The notes under the pieces are model-generated. The model saw only the letters and a program-made list of their open reading frames with translations, made no database searches and was not told the DNA's origin. Shown here one piece after another: positions 55,669 through 64,000 of a stretch of DNA of 64,000 bases. The stretch is taken from contig JANYLQ010000061.1 of the NCBI GenBank assembly GCA_025363755.1, positions 1 through 64,000 on the forward strand. Reading direction: 5' to 3'. Position 1 is the stretch's first letter; each line of letters begins with the position of its first letter. The position numbers and the translations under genes are program-made. The DNA is from Hyphomicrobiales bacterium (lineage in GTDB: Bacteria > Pseudomonadota > Alphaproteobacteria > Rhizobiales > Aestuariivirgaceae).

Positions 55669-56813
55669 CCGCCAAAATTTCTGCCATCAACTCCCTCAAT
55701 GACATCTCGGCTGATGATTGGAATACGTGCGCGCAGATTGACGGAGTGGCATCAAATCCGTTCACATCGCACGCCTTCCTTCTGGCCTTGGAACAATCCG
55801 GCTCAGCCACCATGAAAACCGGATGGGCAGCTCAGCATTTGGTTTTGGAAGAGAATGGCAAAATCGTCGGTGTCGTCCCCTGCTATCTCAAATCACACTC
55901 TATGGGCGAATATGTTTTTGATCATGCCTGGGCCGATGCCTACACGCGCGCGGGTGGGCACTATTATCCAAAGCTGCAAGTTTCGGTGCCTTTCACCCCA
56001 GCCACTGGCCCACGCCTTTTGGCCAATACAACTGAACACAGAGCCCTTCTTGCCGATGGCTTGGTAAGCCTTTGCCAACAGTCCAAATCTTCGTCCGTGC
56101 ACATCACCTTCGCAACAACGCAAGATGCGAGCGAAATGACGGCGAAGGGCTGGCTGCAACGCAACGACATTCAATTTCATTGGCATAATCAAAGCTATTC
56201 AAACTTTGCTGATTTCCTCGCAGCACTTTCATCATCCAAACGTAAAAACATCCGCAAAGAACGGCAAGCTATCGTTGATAACGGTATAAGTTTCGAACTC
56301 GTCACTGGCAGCGATTTGAAAGAAATCCACTGGGATCATTTCTACAAATTTTACATGGACACAGGCAGCCGCAAATGGGGCCAACCTTATCTCACCCGTA
56401 AATTCTTCAGCCTGATCAACGAAACCATGAAGAACGAAACGCTTCTGGTTCTAGCTAAGCGCGAAGGCAAAACCATTGCGGGCGCTCTCAACTTCATAGG
56501 CAGCGAAACACTATATGGCCGCAATTGGGGGTGCCTCGAAAACCGCCCGTTCCTGCATTTTGAAACCTGCTATTACCAAGCCATGGATTTCGCCATCGCG
56601 CGTGGCCTCAAAACCGTTGAAGCAGGTGCTCAAGGCGAACATAAATTAGCGCGAGGTTACGTGCCTGAAAAAACCTACAGCCTCCACCACCTCGCCCACC
56701 CTGGGCTTTCGCGCGCAGTAGCTGATTACTTGGATCACGAACGCGCCGCCATTGATGAAAATCAGCAAGAGCTTGGCGAACACACGCCGTTTCGCCATAC
56801 TGAGCAGGATTGA
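55665..56813 (+). CDS. FemAB-like/DUF482 GNAT-type acyltransferase
   Basis: 382 residues of the DUF482 (BioF2-like/GNAT) family. Visible segments are FLLALEQSGSA, GVVPCYLKSHSMGEYVFDHAWA, and SSKRKNIRKERQ, and the C-terminal GRNWGCLENRPFLHFE. Relatives are thought to transfer acyl or peptidyl groups, but no substrate is known. It overlaps GDPD (ATGA) and is followed by the HIT gene after 11 bases, in one operon from ridA. Confidence 0.88.
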   Translation: MTAKISAINSLNDISADDWNTCAQIDGVASNPFTSHAFLLALEQSGSATMKTGWAAQHLVLEENGKIVGVVPCYLKSHSMGEYVFDHAWADAYTRAGGHYYPKLQVSVPFTPATGPRLLANTTEHRALLADGLVSLCQQSKSSSVHITFATTQDASEMTAKGWLQRNDIQFHWHNQSYSNFADFLAALSSSKRKNIRKERQAIVDNGISFELVTGSDLKEIHWDHFYKFYMDTGSRKWGQPYLTRKFFSLINETMKNETLLVLAKREGKTIAGALNFIGSETLYGRNWGCLENRPFLHFETCYYQAMDFAIARGLKTVEAGAQGEHKLARGYVPEKTYSLHHLAHPGLSRAVADYLDHERAAIDENQQELGEHTPFRHTEQD

Positions 56814-56824
56814 TGGAGCTAATT

Positions 56825-57244
56825 ATGCAATACGACCCCAACAATATTTTCGCCAAAATACTGCGCGGTGAAATTCCCTGCCATAAAATCTACGAAGACC
56901 AACACACCTTGGCCTTCATGGATGTAATGCCGCAAGTGGAAGGCCACTGCTTGGTCATCCCCAAACACCCATCGCGCAATTTGTTAGACGCTGATCCCAT
57001 CGCCCTCGCCCATCTCATGACGACAGTCCAAAAAATCGCCACCGCCGCCAAGAAAGCACTCAACGCCGACGGCATTCAAATTCGTCAGTACAATGAGGAA
57101 GCCGGCGGCCAGACGGTGTTCCACTTGCATGTCCACATTTTGCCGATGAAAATAGGCATGCCAATGAAGAAGCACACGGGCAAAATGGCGGACAATGCAC
57201 TCTTGGCAAAACAAGCTCAGATCATAACAGCTTTGGTCAAGTAA
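56825..57244 (+). CDS. HIT-family protein
   Basis: 139 residues, histidine-triad nucleotide hydrolase-like. Motif TVFHLHVHILP provides the H-x-H-x-H triad, and ILRGEIPCHKIYED and QVEGHCLVIPK fit the HINT-like group. It likely hydrolyses nucleoside phosphoramidates or similar. GGAG lies six bases ahead of the chosen ATG; starts at 56810/56813 overlap the previous gene. It converges with clpA with no gap. Confidence 0.93.
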   Translation: MQYDPNNIFAKILRGEIPCHKIYEDQHTLAFMDVMPQVEGHCLVIPKHPSRNLLDADPIALAHLMTTVQKIATAAKKALNADGIQIRQYNEEAGGQTVFHLHVHILPMKIGMPMKKHTGKMADNALLAKQAQIITALVK

Positions 57245-59650
57245 CTACTTCACCTTCGCCGCAGGCTTCTTCACAACCTTCTTCGCATCAACCTTTTTCA
57301 CTGCCACACGAGAACGCGGCAACGACTTGCGTTCAACAGGTTTAGGCAGTGACTTCTCATCATCACGGCTGAGATAATCAAATGCCAGACCGTCATCTTT
57401 TTTCAATATACGAACCGTGCCGCCATCCTTCAGCTTACCGAACAATAATTCTTCAGCTAGCGGTTTCTTGATGTGCTCTTGAATGACACGCGCCAAAGGC
57501 CGCGCACCCATCTGCTGGTCATAGCCTTTGACCGCCAACCAATCGGCAGCTTCTGCTGAAATCTCAATATTAACCTGACGCTCAGAAAGCTGGGCTTCAA
57601 GCTGAAGAATAAACTTCTCAACCACTTTGCGAACCACTTCCGCTGGCAAATGTCCAAAGCTTACAACAGCATCCAAGCGGTTGCGGAACTCAGGTGTGAA
57701 CATTTTGGTAATCGCCTCAGTGTCATCACCCTCGCGCACATTCTTGGTAAAGCCAAAAGCTGCGCGCGCCATATCCTGAGCACCGGCATTGGTGGTCATG
57801 ATCAAGATCACATTGCGGAAGTCTACTGACTTACCGTTATTATCCGTCAACTTGCCATGGTCCATTACCTGCAACAAAATATTAAACAGATCAGGATGGG
57901 CCTTTTCAATTTCATCGAGCAGCAAAACACAATACGGCGTTTGATCAACAGCGTCCGTCAACAAACCACCTTGGTCAAAACCAACATATCCGGGAGGTGC
58001 GCCGATGAGACGCGAAACAGAATGCCGCTCCATATATTCGCTCATGTCAAAGCGCGTGAGTTTAACACCCAGCACTTCAGCCAAACGTTTTGCAACTTCG
58101 GTCTTGCCCACACCTGTAGGGCCAGAGAACAAATAGCTGCCAATCGGCTTTTCCGGTTCGCGAAGTCCTGCCCGTGCCAATTTAATGGCAGCCGCCAATT
58201 GCTCAATCGCCTTGTCTTGGCCAAACACCATGCGCTTGAGTTCAGACTCAAGGTTTTTCAGCAGCGTCGTATCATCACGCGAAACATTCTTCGCCGGAAT
58301 CCGTGCCATCGTAGCGATAGTCGCTTCAATATCTGACAAGTCGATTATTTTCTTGCGCTGATCTTCGGCCACCAACATTTGCGAAGCACCTGTCTCGTCG
58401 ATAACGTCAATCGCCTTATCCGGCAATTTGCGATCAGCCATATAACGTGCCGAAAGCTGAACTGAGCCTTCAATTGCTTCGTCCGTATAAGTGACTTTGT
58501 GGAACTCTTCGTAATAAGGCTTAAGACCCTTCATGATGGCAATTGCATCTGGAATTGAAGGCTCATTTACATCAATCTTTTGGAACCGGCGCACCAGCGC
58601 TCTGTCCTTCTCAAAATGCTGACGATACTCCTTGTAAGTCGTTGATCCGATGCAACGAAGCAGTCCACCTGCCAATGCGGGTTTCAACAAATTCGAAGCA
58701 TCCATCGAACCACCAGATGTGGCACCTGCGCCAATCACCGTATGAATTTCATCGATAAACAAAATTGAACCGGGCTTCTGCTCGATTTCTTTCATCACAG
58801 CCTTGAGGCGTTCTTCAAAATCACCCCGGTAGCGCGTGCCAGCCAGCAACGTGCCCATATCAAGCGAATAGATCGTGCAGTCCTTCAAAACTGCTGGCAC
58901 TTCGCCTTTGATAATCTTCCGCGCTAAACCTTCGGCAATGGCCGTTTTACCAACGCCGGGGTCACCCACGAACAACGGATTATTCTTGGTGCGGCGGCAG
59001 AGAATTTGAATGGTGCGATCAACTTCCTTTGAACGACCGATCAACGGGTCAATCTTGCCCTCGCCTGCCTTTTTGTTTAGATCAACACAATAAGCTTCTA
59101 ATGCGCTCTCGGTCTTTTTCTTATTCCCAGAATTAGGAGCGCCCTGCTCTTCGCCAGAATTCTCGCCATCAGACTCAGCCCCACGAACTGCGCGGGTTTC
59201 AGAAAGGCCCGGCTTCTTGGCGATGCCATGCGAAATATAATTGACCGCATCATAACGCGTCATATCCTGTTCTTGCAGAAAGAACGCGGCATGGCTTTCA
59301 CGTTCCGCAAATATCGCGACCAATACATTAGCGCCCGTCACTTCTTCGCGGCCCGATGATTGCACGTGGATCACAGCACGCTGTATGACCCGTTGGAAAC
59401 TGGCAGTCGGTTTGGCTTCGGTCACATTATCGGTCACCAGATTGGCCAGTTCGCTATCAATATAATCGCTCAAGCTTTCTTTCAACTCATCGATATTCAC
59501 GCCACAAGCCTTCATCACGCCGATGGCGTCTTTGTCATCCGTCAATGACAAGAGAAGATGTTCAAGCGTGGCAAGTTCCTGCTTACGGCTGGCAGCAAGC
59601 GCCAATGCGCGATGTAATGCTTTTTCAAGACTGCGGGAGAATGTTGGCAC
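57245..59650 (-). CDS. clpA: ATP-dependent Clp protease ATP-binding subunit ClpA
   Basis: About 801 residues. N-terminal Clp repeats, then two AAA+ modules with Walker A motifs GDPGVGKT and GPTGVGKT. The C-terminal basic tail ends in a lysine/alanine-rich stretch. It unfolds proteins for ClpP. The start is a GTG at 59650, giving the usual N-terminus [15 protein letters not shown] and having AGGAA upstream; an earlier start at 59677 adds nine unusual residues. clpS lies 112 bases upstream. Confidence 0.95.
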   Translation of the reverse strand: MPTFSRSLEKALHRALALAASRKQELATLEHLLLSLTDDKDAIGVMKACGVNIDELKESLSDYIDSELANLVTDNVTEAKPTASFQRVIQRAVIHVQSSGREEVTGANVLVAIFAERESHAAFFLQEQDMTRYDAVNYISHGIAKKPGLSETRAVRGAESDGENSGEEQGAPNSGNKKKTESALEAYCVDLNKKAGEGKIDPLIGRSKEVDRTIQILCRRTKNNPLFVGDPGVGKTAIAEGLARKIIKGEVPAVLKDCTIYSLDMGTLLAGTRYRGDFEERLKAVMKEIEQKPGSILFIDEIHTVIGAGATSGGSMDASNLLKPALAGGLLRCIGSTTYKEYRQHFEKDRALVRRFQKIDVNEPSIPDAIAIMKGLKPYYEEFHKVTYTDEAIEGSVQLSARYMADRKLPDKAIDVIDETGASQMLVAEDQRKKIIDLSDIEATIATMARIPAKNVSRDDTTLLKNLESELKRMVFGQDKAIEQLAAAIKLARAGLREPEKPIGSYLFSGPTGVGKTEVAKRLAEVLGVKLTRFDMSEYMERHSVSRLIGAPPGYVGFDQGGLLTDAVDQTPYCVLLLDEIEKAHPDLFNILLQVMDHGKLTDNNGKSVDFRNVILIMTTNAGAQDMARAAFGFTKNVREGDDTEAITKMFTPEFRNRLDAVVSFGHLPAEVVRKVVEKFILQLEAQLSERQVNIEISAEAADWLAVKGYDQQMGARPLARVIQEHIKKPLAEELLFGKLKDGGTVRILKKDDGLAFDYLSRDDEKSLPKPVERKSLPRSRVAVKKVDAKKVVKKPAAKVK

Positions 59651-59762
59651 GGCATTTTTCCTTAACGCTCTAGGCAAGTGGAGAACACCAACTTGCCGAG
59701 TATTCGATTGTTCTGTCTAATATAGGTCAGAATTTAGGCGACGCTAGTCCCCCAACCCAATA

Positions 59763-60089
59763 TTATTCTTTTTCCAATGTGCATTGCAGAGGGTGGCCAT
59801 TCTGCTTTGCAAAATCCATCACCTGCGTCACTTTGGTTTCTGCCACTTCAAAAGTGTAAACCCCGCACACACCAACACCCTTTTGGTGAACATGCAGCAT
59901 AATCGTGTAAGCATCTTCACCAGACTTGTTAAAAAACAACTCAAGCACATGCACCACAAATTCCATGGGCGTGAAATCATCGTTTAGAAGCAATACTTTA
60001 TATAGCGCCGGTTTCTGGGTCTGAGGGCGCGTCTTGGTGATTACACCTGTTTCGGTGTCATTATCAGTTTTAACAGGAGCTTTGGTCAT
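59763..60089 (-). CDS. clpS: ATP-dependent Clp protease adaptor ClpS
   Basis: 108 residues, the usual size. The N-end-rule adaptor motif [21 protein letters not shown] and the histidine in MLHVHQKG are intact. It delivers N-degron substrates to ClpA. It is immediately upstream of clpA on the same strand, the normal arrangement. Divergence of the first 20 residues is usual for the family. Confidence 0.96.
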   Translation of the reverse strand: MTKAPVKTDNDTETGVITKTRPQTQKPALYKVLLLNDDFTPMEFVVHVLELFFNKSGEDAYTIMLHVHQKGVGVCGVYTFEVAETKVTQVMDFAKQNGHPLQCTLEKE

Positions 60090-60194
60090 TGCAGCAATAT
60101 AAGCGATTTTTCAGAAATTGGGAGAGGATTGATCAAAATTTATCCGCGTTTTCAATGACCAAAAGCCGCATGGCACAAAAACATCGAAGTGTAC

Positions 60195-62228
60195 TTAGAT
60201 ATCCAAACCCTCTTCGCTCACAAATTCTGCGCGCTCGCTGATAAAATTAAATCGTTCCTCCGGTTTGTTTCCCATTAATTGCTCAACAACCCGCGCCGTT
60301 GAAGCCTGCGCCGCATCGGCTAAAGTGATCCGCAACAAAAGTCTTTTGGCCGGGTCCATTGTGGTTTCTTTCAGCTGGTGCGCCATCATTTCACCCAAAC
60401 CCTTAAAACGCCCCACCTCAACCTTGCCCCGCCCACCAAAATTGGCCAGCAACTCATCCTTGTGTTCATCAGTTTGCGCATAAACCGTTTTGCCACCTTG
60501 CGTCAGGCGGTAGAGCGGCGGCACTGCAAGATAGAGATGTCCTTGATCAATCACCTTCGGCATCTGGCGATAAAAGAATGTCATCAGCAATGAAGCAATA
60601 TGTGCGCCATCAACGTCAGCATCGGTCATGATGATGATCTTGTCGTAGCGCAAATCTTCTTCGCGGTAAGATGTGCCCATCCCGCAACCCAGCGCCTGCA
60701 CCAGATCGCCAATTTGTTGATTAGCCGCTAGCTTATCTTTGCCAGCATTGGCCACATTCAAAATCTTGCCTCGCAACGGCAGCACAGCTTGATTAACCCG
60801 GTTGCGCGCTTGCTTGGCCGAACCACCAGCCGAGTCACCTTCGACAATAAACAGCTCTGAACCATCTGTGGCAGTGGCCGAACAATCAGCCAGCTTTCCT
60901 GGCAAACGCAATTTCCGAACCGCTGTCTTGCGACCCACTTCTTTTTCTTGCCGACGACGAAGACGTTCCTCGGCGCGATCAATAATCCACTCAAGCAATT
61001 TGTCAGCCTGCGCAGGGTGTCCCGTGAGCCAATGGTCAAAATGATCGCGCACCGCATTTTCAACAATGCGCGCTGCTTCCATCGTCGCAAGTTTGTCTTT
61101 GGTCTGGCCTTGAAATTCCGGCTCGCGGATGAAAACTGACATCATTGCACCTGACTGCACCATCACATCATCAGCCGTAATCACCGAAGCGCGCTTATTG
61201 TTTGCCATCTCCGCATAGGTCTTCAATGAACGCGTCAAAGCAATGCGAAAACCCGCTTCGTGTGTTCCGCCTTCAGGTGTGGGAATGGTGTTGCAGTAGG
61301 ACGACATAAACCCGTCCTCGCCGCCAAACCACGCCACCGCCCACTCCACCGAACCATGGCCACCCTCTTTGACGACCTTGCCAAAGAATATGTCATCAAC
61401 CACCCGCGTCATCCCGTCGAGGCGTTCTTCGAGATAATCTTTCAGACCACCCGGGAAGTGAAACACCGCTTCTTCCGGTATCGATTTATCCTTCAAATGA
61501 ACGGCAGCGCATTTCCATCGGATTTCAACGCCGCCAAACAGATATGATTTTGACCGCGCCATTTTATAGAGTCGCGCCGCCGAAAACACCGTGTTGCCCT
61601 TGCCGAAAATTTGATGGTCGGGCAAAAATTTAACAGTCGTGCCGCGCCGCCCTGAAACCTTGCCCAGGCTTTGCAAGCCGCCATCTGGCTTACCGCGTCT
61701 AAATTCCTGACGGTAAAGCTGGCTGCCACGCGCCACTTCAACGATGCAATGCTCCGACAAAGCATTCACCACCGAAACACCCACACCATGCAAACCGCCA
61801 GAGGTTTCATAAACCTTGGAGTCAAATTTGCCGCCCGCATGCAGCGTGACCATGATTACTTCTAAAGCAGATTTGTCGTTAAACTTTGGATGCGGATCTA
61901 TGGGAATACCACGACCATTATCCGTGACCGCCAAATAACCATCAGCGAAATATTCAACTTCAATCCGGCTCGCATGGCCCGCCACTGCTTCGTCCATCGA
62001 ATTGTCGATAACTTCGGCAAACAAATGATGCAGCGCTTTTTCATCCGTGCCACCAATATACATGCCGGGCCTGCGCCGCACCGGCTCCAAACCTTCCAAC
62101 ACTTCAATATCAGCAGCCGTATAACTTTCCTCACCCTTGGATTTGGGCGGCAGTTTGGCTTCGGGCTTGGGTTTGGGCGCTGCGGGCATGCCGCCGAACA
62201 GGTCGTCGTTTTTAGGTGATTTAGCCAT
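60195..62228 (-). CDS. parE: DNA topoisomerase IV subunit B
   Basis: 677 residues, GHKL ATPase plus TOPRIM domain. The ATP site is EVIDNSMDEA and DNGRGIPID, with GGLHGVGVSVVNALS; the TOPRIM segment has FIVEGDSAGGSA and TDADVDGAHIASL. The PLRGKILNV signature and absence of the GyrB insert suit ParE. It decatenates chromosomes with ParC. The N-terminal 30 residues are a low-complexity linker. Confidence 0.94.
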   Translation of the reverse strand: MAKSPKNDDLFGGMPAAPKPKPEAKLPPKSKGEESYTAADIEVLEGLEPVRRRPGMYIGGTDEKALHHLFAEVIDNSMDEAVAGHASRIEVEYFADGYLAVTDNGRGIPIDPHPKFNDKSALEVIMVTLHAGGKFDSKVYETSGGLHGVGVSVVNALSEHCIVEVARGSQLYRQEFRRGKPDGGLQSLGKVSGRRGTTVKFLPDHQIFGKGNTVFSAARLYKMARSKSYLFGGVEIRWKCAAVHLKDKSIPEEAVFHFPGGLKDYLEERLDGMTRVVDDIFFGKVVKEGGHGSVEWAVAWFGGEDGFMSSYCNTIPTPEGGTHEAGFRIALTRSLKTYAEMANNKRASVITADDVMVQSGAMMSVFIREPEFQGQTKDKLATMEAARIVENAVRDHFDHWLTGHPAQADKLLEWIIDRAEERLRRRQEKEVGRKTAVRKLRLPGKLADCSATATDGSELFIVEGDSAGGSAKQARNRVNQAVLPLRGKILNVANAGKDKLAANQQIGDLVQALGCGMGTSYREEDLRYDKIIIMTDADVDGAHIASLLMTFFYRQMPKVIDQGHLYLAVPPLYRLTQGGKTVYAQTDEHKDELLANFGGRGKVEVGRFKGLGEMMAHQLKETTMDPAKRLLLRITLADAAQASTARVVEQLMGNKPEERFNFISERAEFVSEEGLDI

Positions 62229-62453
62229 GGATACTCTGCAGTTCTCGAATCAATGGGCGCAGTATGACGACCCAAGCCCTAAACCTCAAATGCTGCGCCT
62301 TATGGTGGGGCCCTGTGGAGATTGTGGCTTTTCCTTGACAAAAGGTCGCAACCGGAGTTTCCTCTGATTCAATTAAATTGCCTCAAGAGCAATAATTTCG
62401 GGGAGTGGCGTTTTGCCTTGGGGTAAAAAGGCGCCACCGGGTGGAGGAAATAA

Positions 62454-62744
62454 ATGGCTGACCTCAATCAGAGGATCGAGGCCCTATATCAAAGTGACAA
62501 GCGCAACGCTTACATTTTGATCGCCTTGCTATGGATCGTCGTCCTTTTCGTCATCATCATGTCGTGGCCCTATATCCCTGACGGCGGTGTGCGCATTGTA
62601 TCGCTGATTGGTGCTGCCGCAGTTCTAATTTTCAACACGGCTGCTGTAATGGCGATGTTGAAGCATTATGCCGAAGACAAGCACTTCATTTATGGCATGG
62701 ACATCAAGATGCTTGATGCCACCAAAGATAATCAGGGAGCCTGA
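62454..62744 (+). CDS. Small membrane protein, first gene of permease operon
   Basis: 96 residues with two membrane segments (ILIALLWIVVLFVIIMSW and IVSLIGAAAVLIFNTAAVMAML). No known domain. GGAGGAAATAA precedes the ATG. The next gene begins five bases after its stop, so it heads a compact operon of three small membrane proteins and a permease. Possible accessory subunit of the transporter; no functional evidence. Confidence 0.75.
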   Translation: MADLNQRIEALYQSDKRNAYILIALLWIVVLFVIIMSWPYIPDGGVRIVSLIGAAAVLIFNTAAVMAMLKHYAEDKHFIYGMDIKMLDATKDNQGA

Positions 62745-62748
62745 GGAA

Positions 62749-63126
62749 ATGGCAAAATATAATCCGCCAGATCAACCAATCGTCATGCAGCTTTTTGATA
62801 TCGCCTGTCTCGTCGCTGCCATTTTCTTGGCCCTCTGGTTCCCACTTTATATGGGCTGGGCAGGCATTTCTAAGAACCTCGAAAAAATTGATAATCCCAC
62901 CTGGGATGCGTTGAAACAAAACCCGACGATGGTGGCGCAATGGGAAAAGCTGGGTTTTACCCCAGAAACAGCCCACGCAATCATCCAAAACAAATGGGTC
63001 TATACGATTGACTGGACACAGTTGATCATCATGACCGTCGTGCTGCTCGGCTATTTCATATTTCTGTTCATGGCATCAGACCGCGAATACCGCGATGTCA
63101 TCGACGAAAAATTCAACAGTAAATAG
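62749..63126 (+). CDS. Small membrane protein, second gene of permease operon
   Basis: 125 residues with two membrane segments (DIACLVAAIFLALWFPLYMGW and QLIIMTVVLLGYFIFLFMA) separated by a soluble loop rich in NPT/W residues. The ATG at 62749 is preferred over an earlier one at 62668 inside the first gene, because GAGGAA lies just before it. No recognised domain. It stands 4 bases after the first gene and 11 before the third. Confidence 0.75.
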   Translation: MAKYNPPDQPIVMQLFDIACLVAAIFLALWFPLYMGWAGISKNLEKIDNPTWDALKQNPTMVAQWEKLGFTPETAHAIIQNKWVYTIDWTQLIIMTVVLLGYFIFLFMASDREYRDVIDEKFNSK

Positions 63127-63137
63127 GGAAGAAGATC

Positions 63138-63299
63138 ATGTGGGTTTATTTGACTTATTTATGTTGGGCTGTCTGTGTCGGTCTCGGTGGTTGGATGCTG
63201 TTTGATTGGTACAAAATCGACACAACCTATTCCGAAGACACACTAACATCTTCACGCGAAGGCGAAATTGAAGCCGTCTCAGAAAAGCATAAGGTTTGA
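63138..63299 (+). CDS. Very small membrane protein, third gene of permease operon
   Basis: 53 residues read directly from the DNA. One membrane segment (YLTYLCWAVCVGLGGWMLF) is followed by a short acidic cytoplasmic tail ending KHKV. GGGAAGAAG precedes the ATG. It lies 11 bases after the second gene and 10 before the permease. The reading frame is supported by spacing and by the ribosome site. Confidence 0.72.
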   Translation: MWVYLTYLCWAVCVGLGGWMLFDWYKIDTTYSEDTLTSSREGEIEAVSEKHKV

Positions 63300-63309
63300 G
63301 GGCAAAATC

Positions 63310-64000
63310 ATGACAACAACATCCATGGGTTCTGCCCCTCAAAAAATCTCCCTCAGCCGCGTGCTTGGGCCTATCCACGTGTGGGCACTGGGCGTTGGCA
63401 TCGTTCTCGTCGGTGAATTCGACGGCTGGAACTTTGCAGCCGATAAGGGCGGCGCTCTTGCTGCCTTGATCGTATTGTGGTTCTGCGGATTACTTTACAG
63501 CGCAGTTGCGATGATCGATTCAGAAGTTACATCAACAATCGCTGCGGCTGGCGGCCAGTATGCGCAAGCCAAACACATTGTAGGGCCATTGATGGCTTTC
63601 AACGTGGCACTTTATATGGTGTTTGCTTACACCATGCTCGAAGTATCCGATGCAATTTTATTTGGAGACGCAATAGTTTCGAAGTCGGGCGGAGACAGCG
63701 GTATCAACCACAACTCGTTTGTGGCGGCCAGCATCATCATCTTAGCGTTTTTAAATTATCGCGGTGTGCTTACGAATTTGAATTTCAACTTTGCAATTAC
63801 GGCAATTGCGTTTTTATCAATCGTAATCCTGTTCTTCTCAGTCATGCCTTGGAGCCAAGGAACAGTCTTAAAGCTGAATGAACTGGTCACCCCAGAAAAT
63901 GCGTTGCCTTATGGTTGGATCGGTGTCATCGCATCATTCCATTGGGGCATCTGGTATTTCCTCGGCATTGAAGGCACAACCCAAGCCGCAGAAGAAGTGC
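63310..64000 (+). CDS. APC-superfamily permease (ethanolamine permease-like), cut by window end
   Basis: First 230 codons of an amino-acid/polyamine/organocation permease; the gene continues past the window. Its opening, VWALGVGIVLVGEFDGWNF, resembles ethanolamine permeases, with a glycine-rich segment (AAAGGQYAQAK) and about seven membrane segments visible. It would import an amine or amino acid. It is the fourth gene of the operon behind three small membrane proteins. Substrate is an inference from resemblance. Confidence 0.85.
   Translation, partial: MTTTSMGSAPQKISLSRVLGPIHVWALGVGIVLVGEFDGWNFAADKGGALAALIVLWFCGLLYSAVAMIDSEVTSTIAAAGGQYAQAKHIVGPLMAFNVALYMVFAYTMLEVSDAILFGDAIVSKSGGDSGINHNSFVAASIIILAFLNYRGVLTNLNFNFAITAIAFLSIVILFFSVMPWSQGTVLKLNELVTPENALPYGWIGVIASFHWGIWYFLGIEGTTQAAEEV

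Overview
The window is 64 kb of an alphaproteobacterial chromosome, most likely order Hyphomicrobiales (Rhizobiales) or a close relative. This is inferred from conserved gene neighbourhoods and not from a marker-gene tree. The neighbourhoods are the assimilatory block cysG-DUF2849-cysI-DUF934-cysH, the run ruvX / pyrB-pyrC-like-plsY-dprA-topA-rnr, the run dgt-argS-SPOR-nagZ-scpA-scpB, an EipB envelope protein, a phasin, and clpS-clpA. Gene density is high, many genes overlap by ATGA or start at TTG/GTG, and I see no rRNA, tRNA, CRISPR array or insertion sequence.

Layout. 0-6 kb: enolase, a small exported protein, the lipoprotein RlpA, a Sel1-repeat protein, a DUF2147 protein, a class II aldolase-like protein and an unknown helical protein. 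6.2-10.4 kb: a tight operon (DenD-like dehydrogenase, phytanoyl-CoA-dioxygenase-like oxygenase, EamA transporter) facing a second operon (XRE/cupin regulator, alpha/beta hydrolase). 10.6-16.8 kb: sulfate assimilation plus metZ and a rhodanese. 16.9-22.6 kb: a sarcosine/dimethylglycine dehydrogenase-like enzyme, a YHS protein and 1-Cys peroxiredoxin sharing a palindrome-rich promoter region, a REP-like element, then gatCA. 22.6-26.2 kb: a GNAT and ruvX, then an accessory insert holding a DUF559 nuclease between paired inverted repeats and an AT-rich DUF262-HEPN gene pair. 26.3-39.7 kb: pyrB, a catalytically degenerate dihydroorotase, plsY, dprA, a GST, an MFS transporter, a long CDF transporter, topA, rnr, a DUF983 protein and rpmG. 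39.7-48.4 kb: a structured gene-free stretch and the minus-strand dgt-argS-SPOR-nagZ-scpA-scpB run. 48.4-62.2 kb: erpA, xth, phasin, D,D-carboxypeptidase, a class III aminotransferase, a DnaJ-like protein, EipB, RidA, a GDPD, a FemAB-like acetyltransferase, HIT, clpA, clpS and parE. 62.4 kb to the end: three small membrane proteins followed by an APC-family permease cut by the window edge.

The places most worth a second look are the DUF559 gene bracketed by hairpin repeats whose copies differ by a base-pair-preserving change, the adjacent DUF262-HEPN pair (a candidate defence or toxin-like module), the three-small-membrane-protein plus permease operon, and a siroheme synthase whose methyltransferase half is cut short and lacks its SAM-binding motif.
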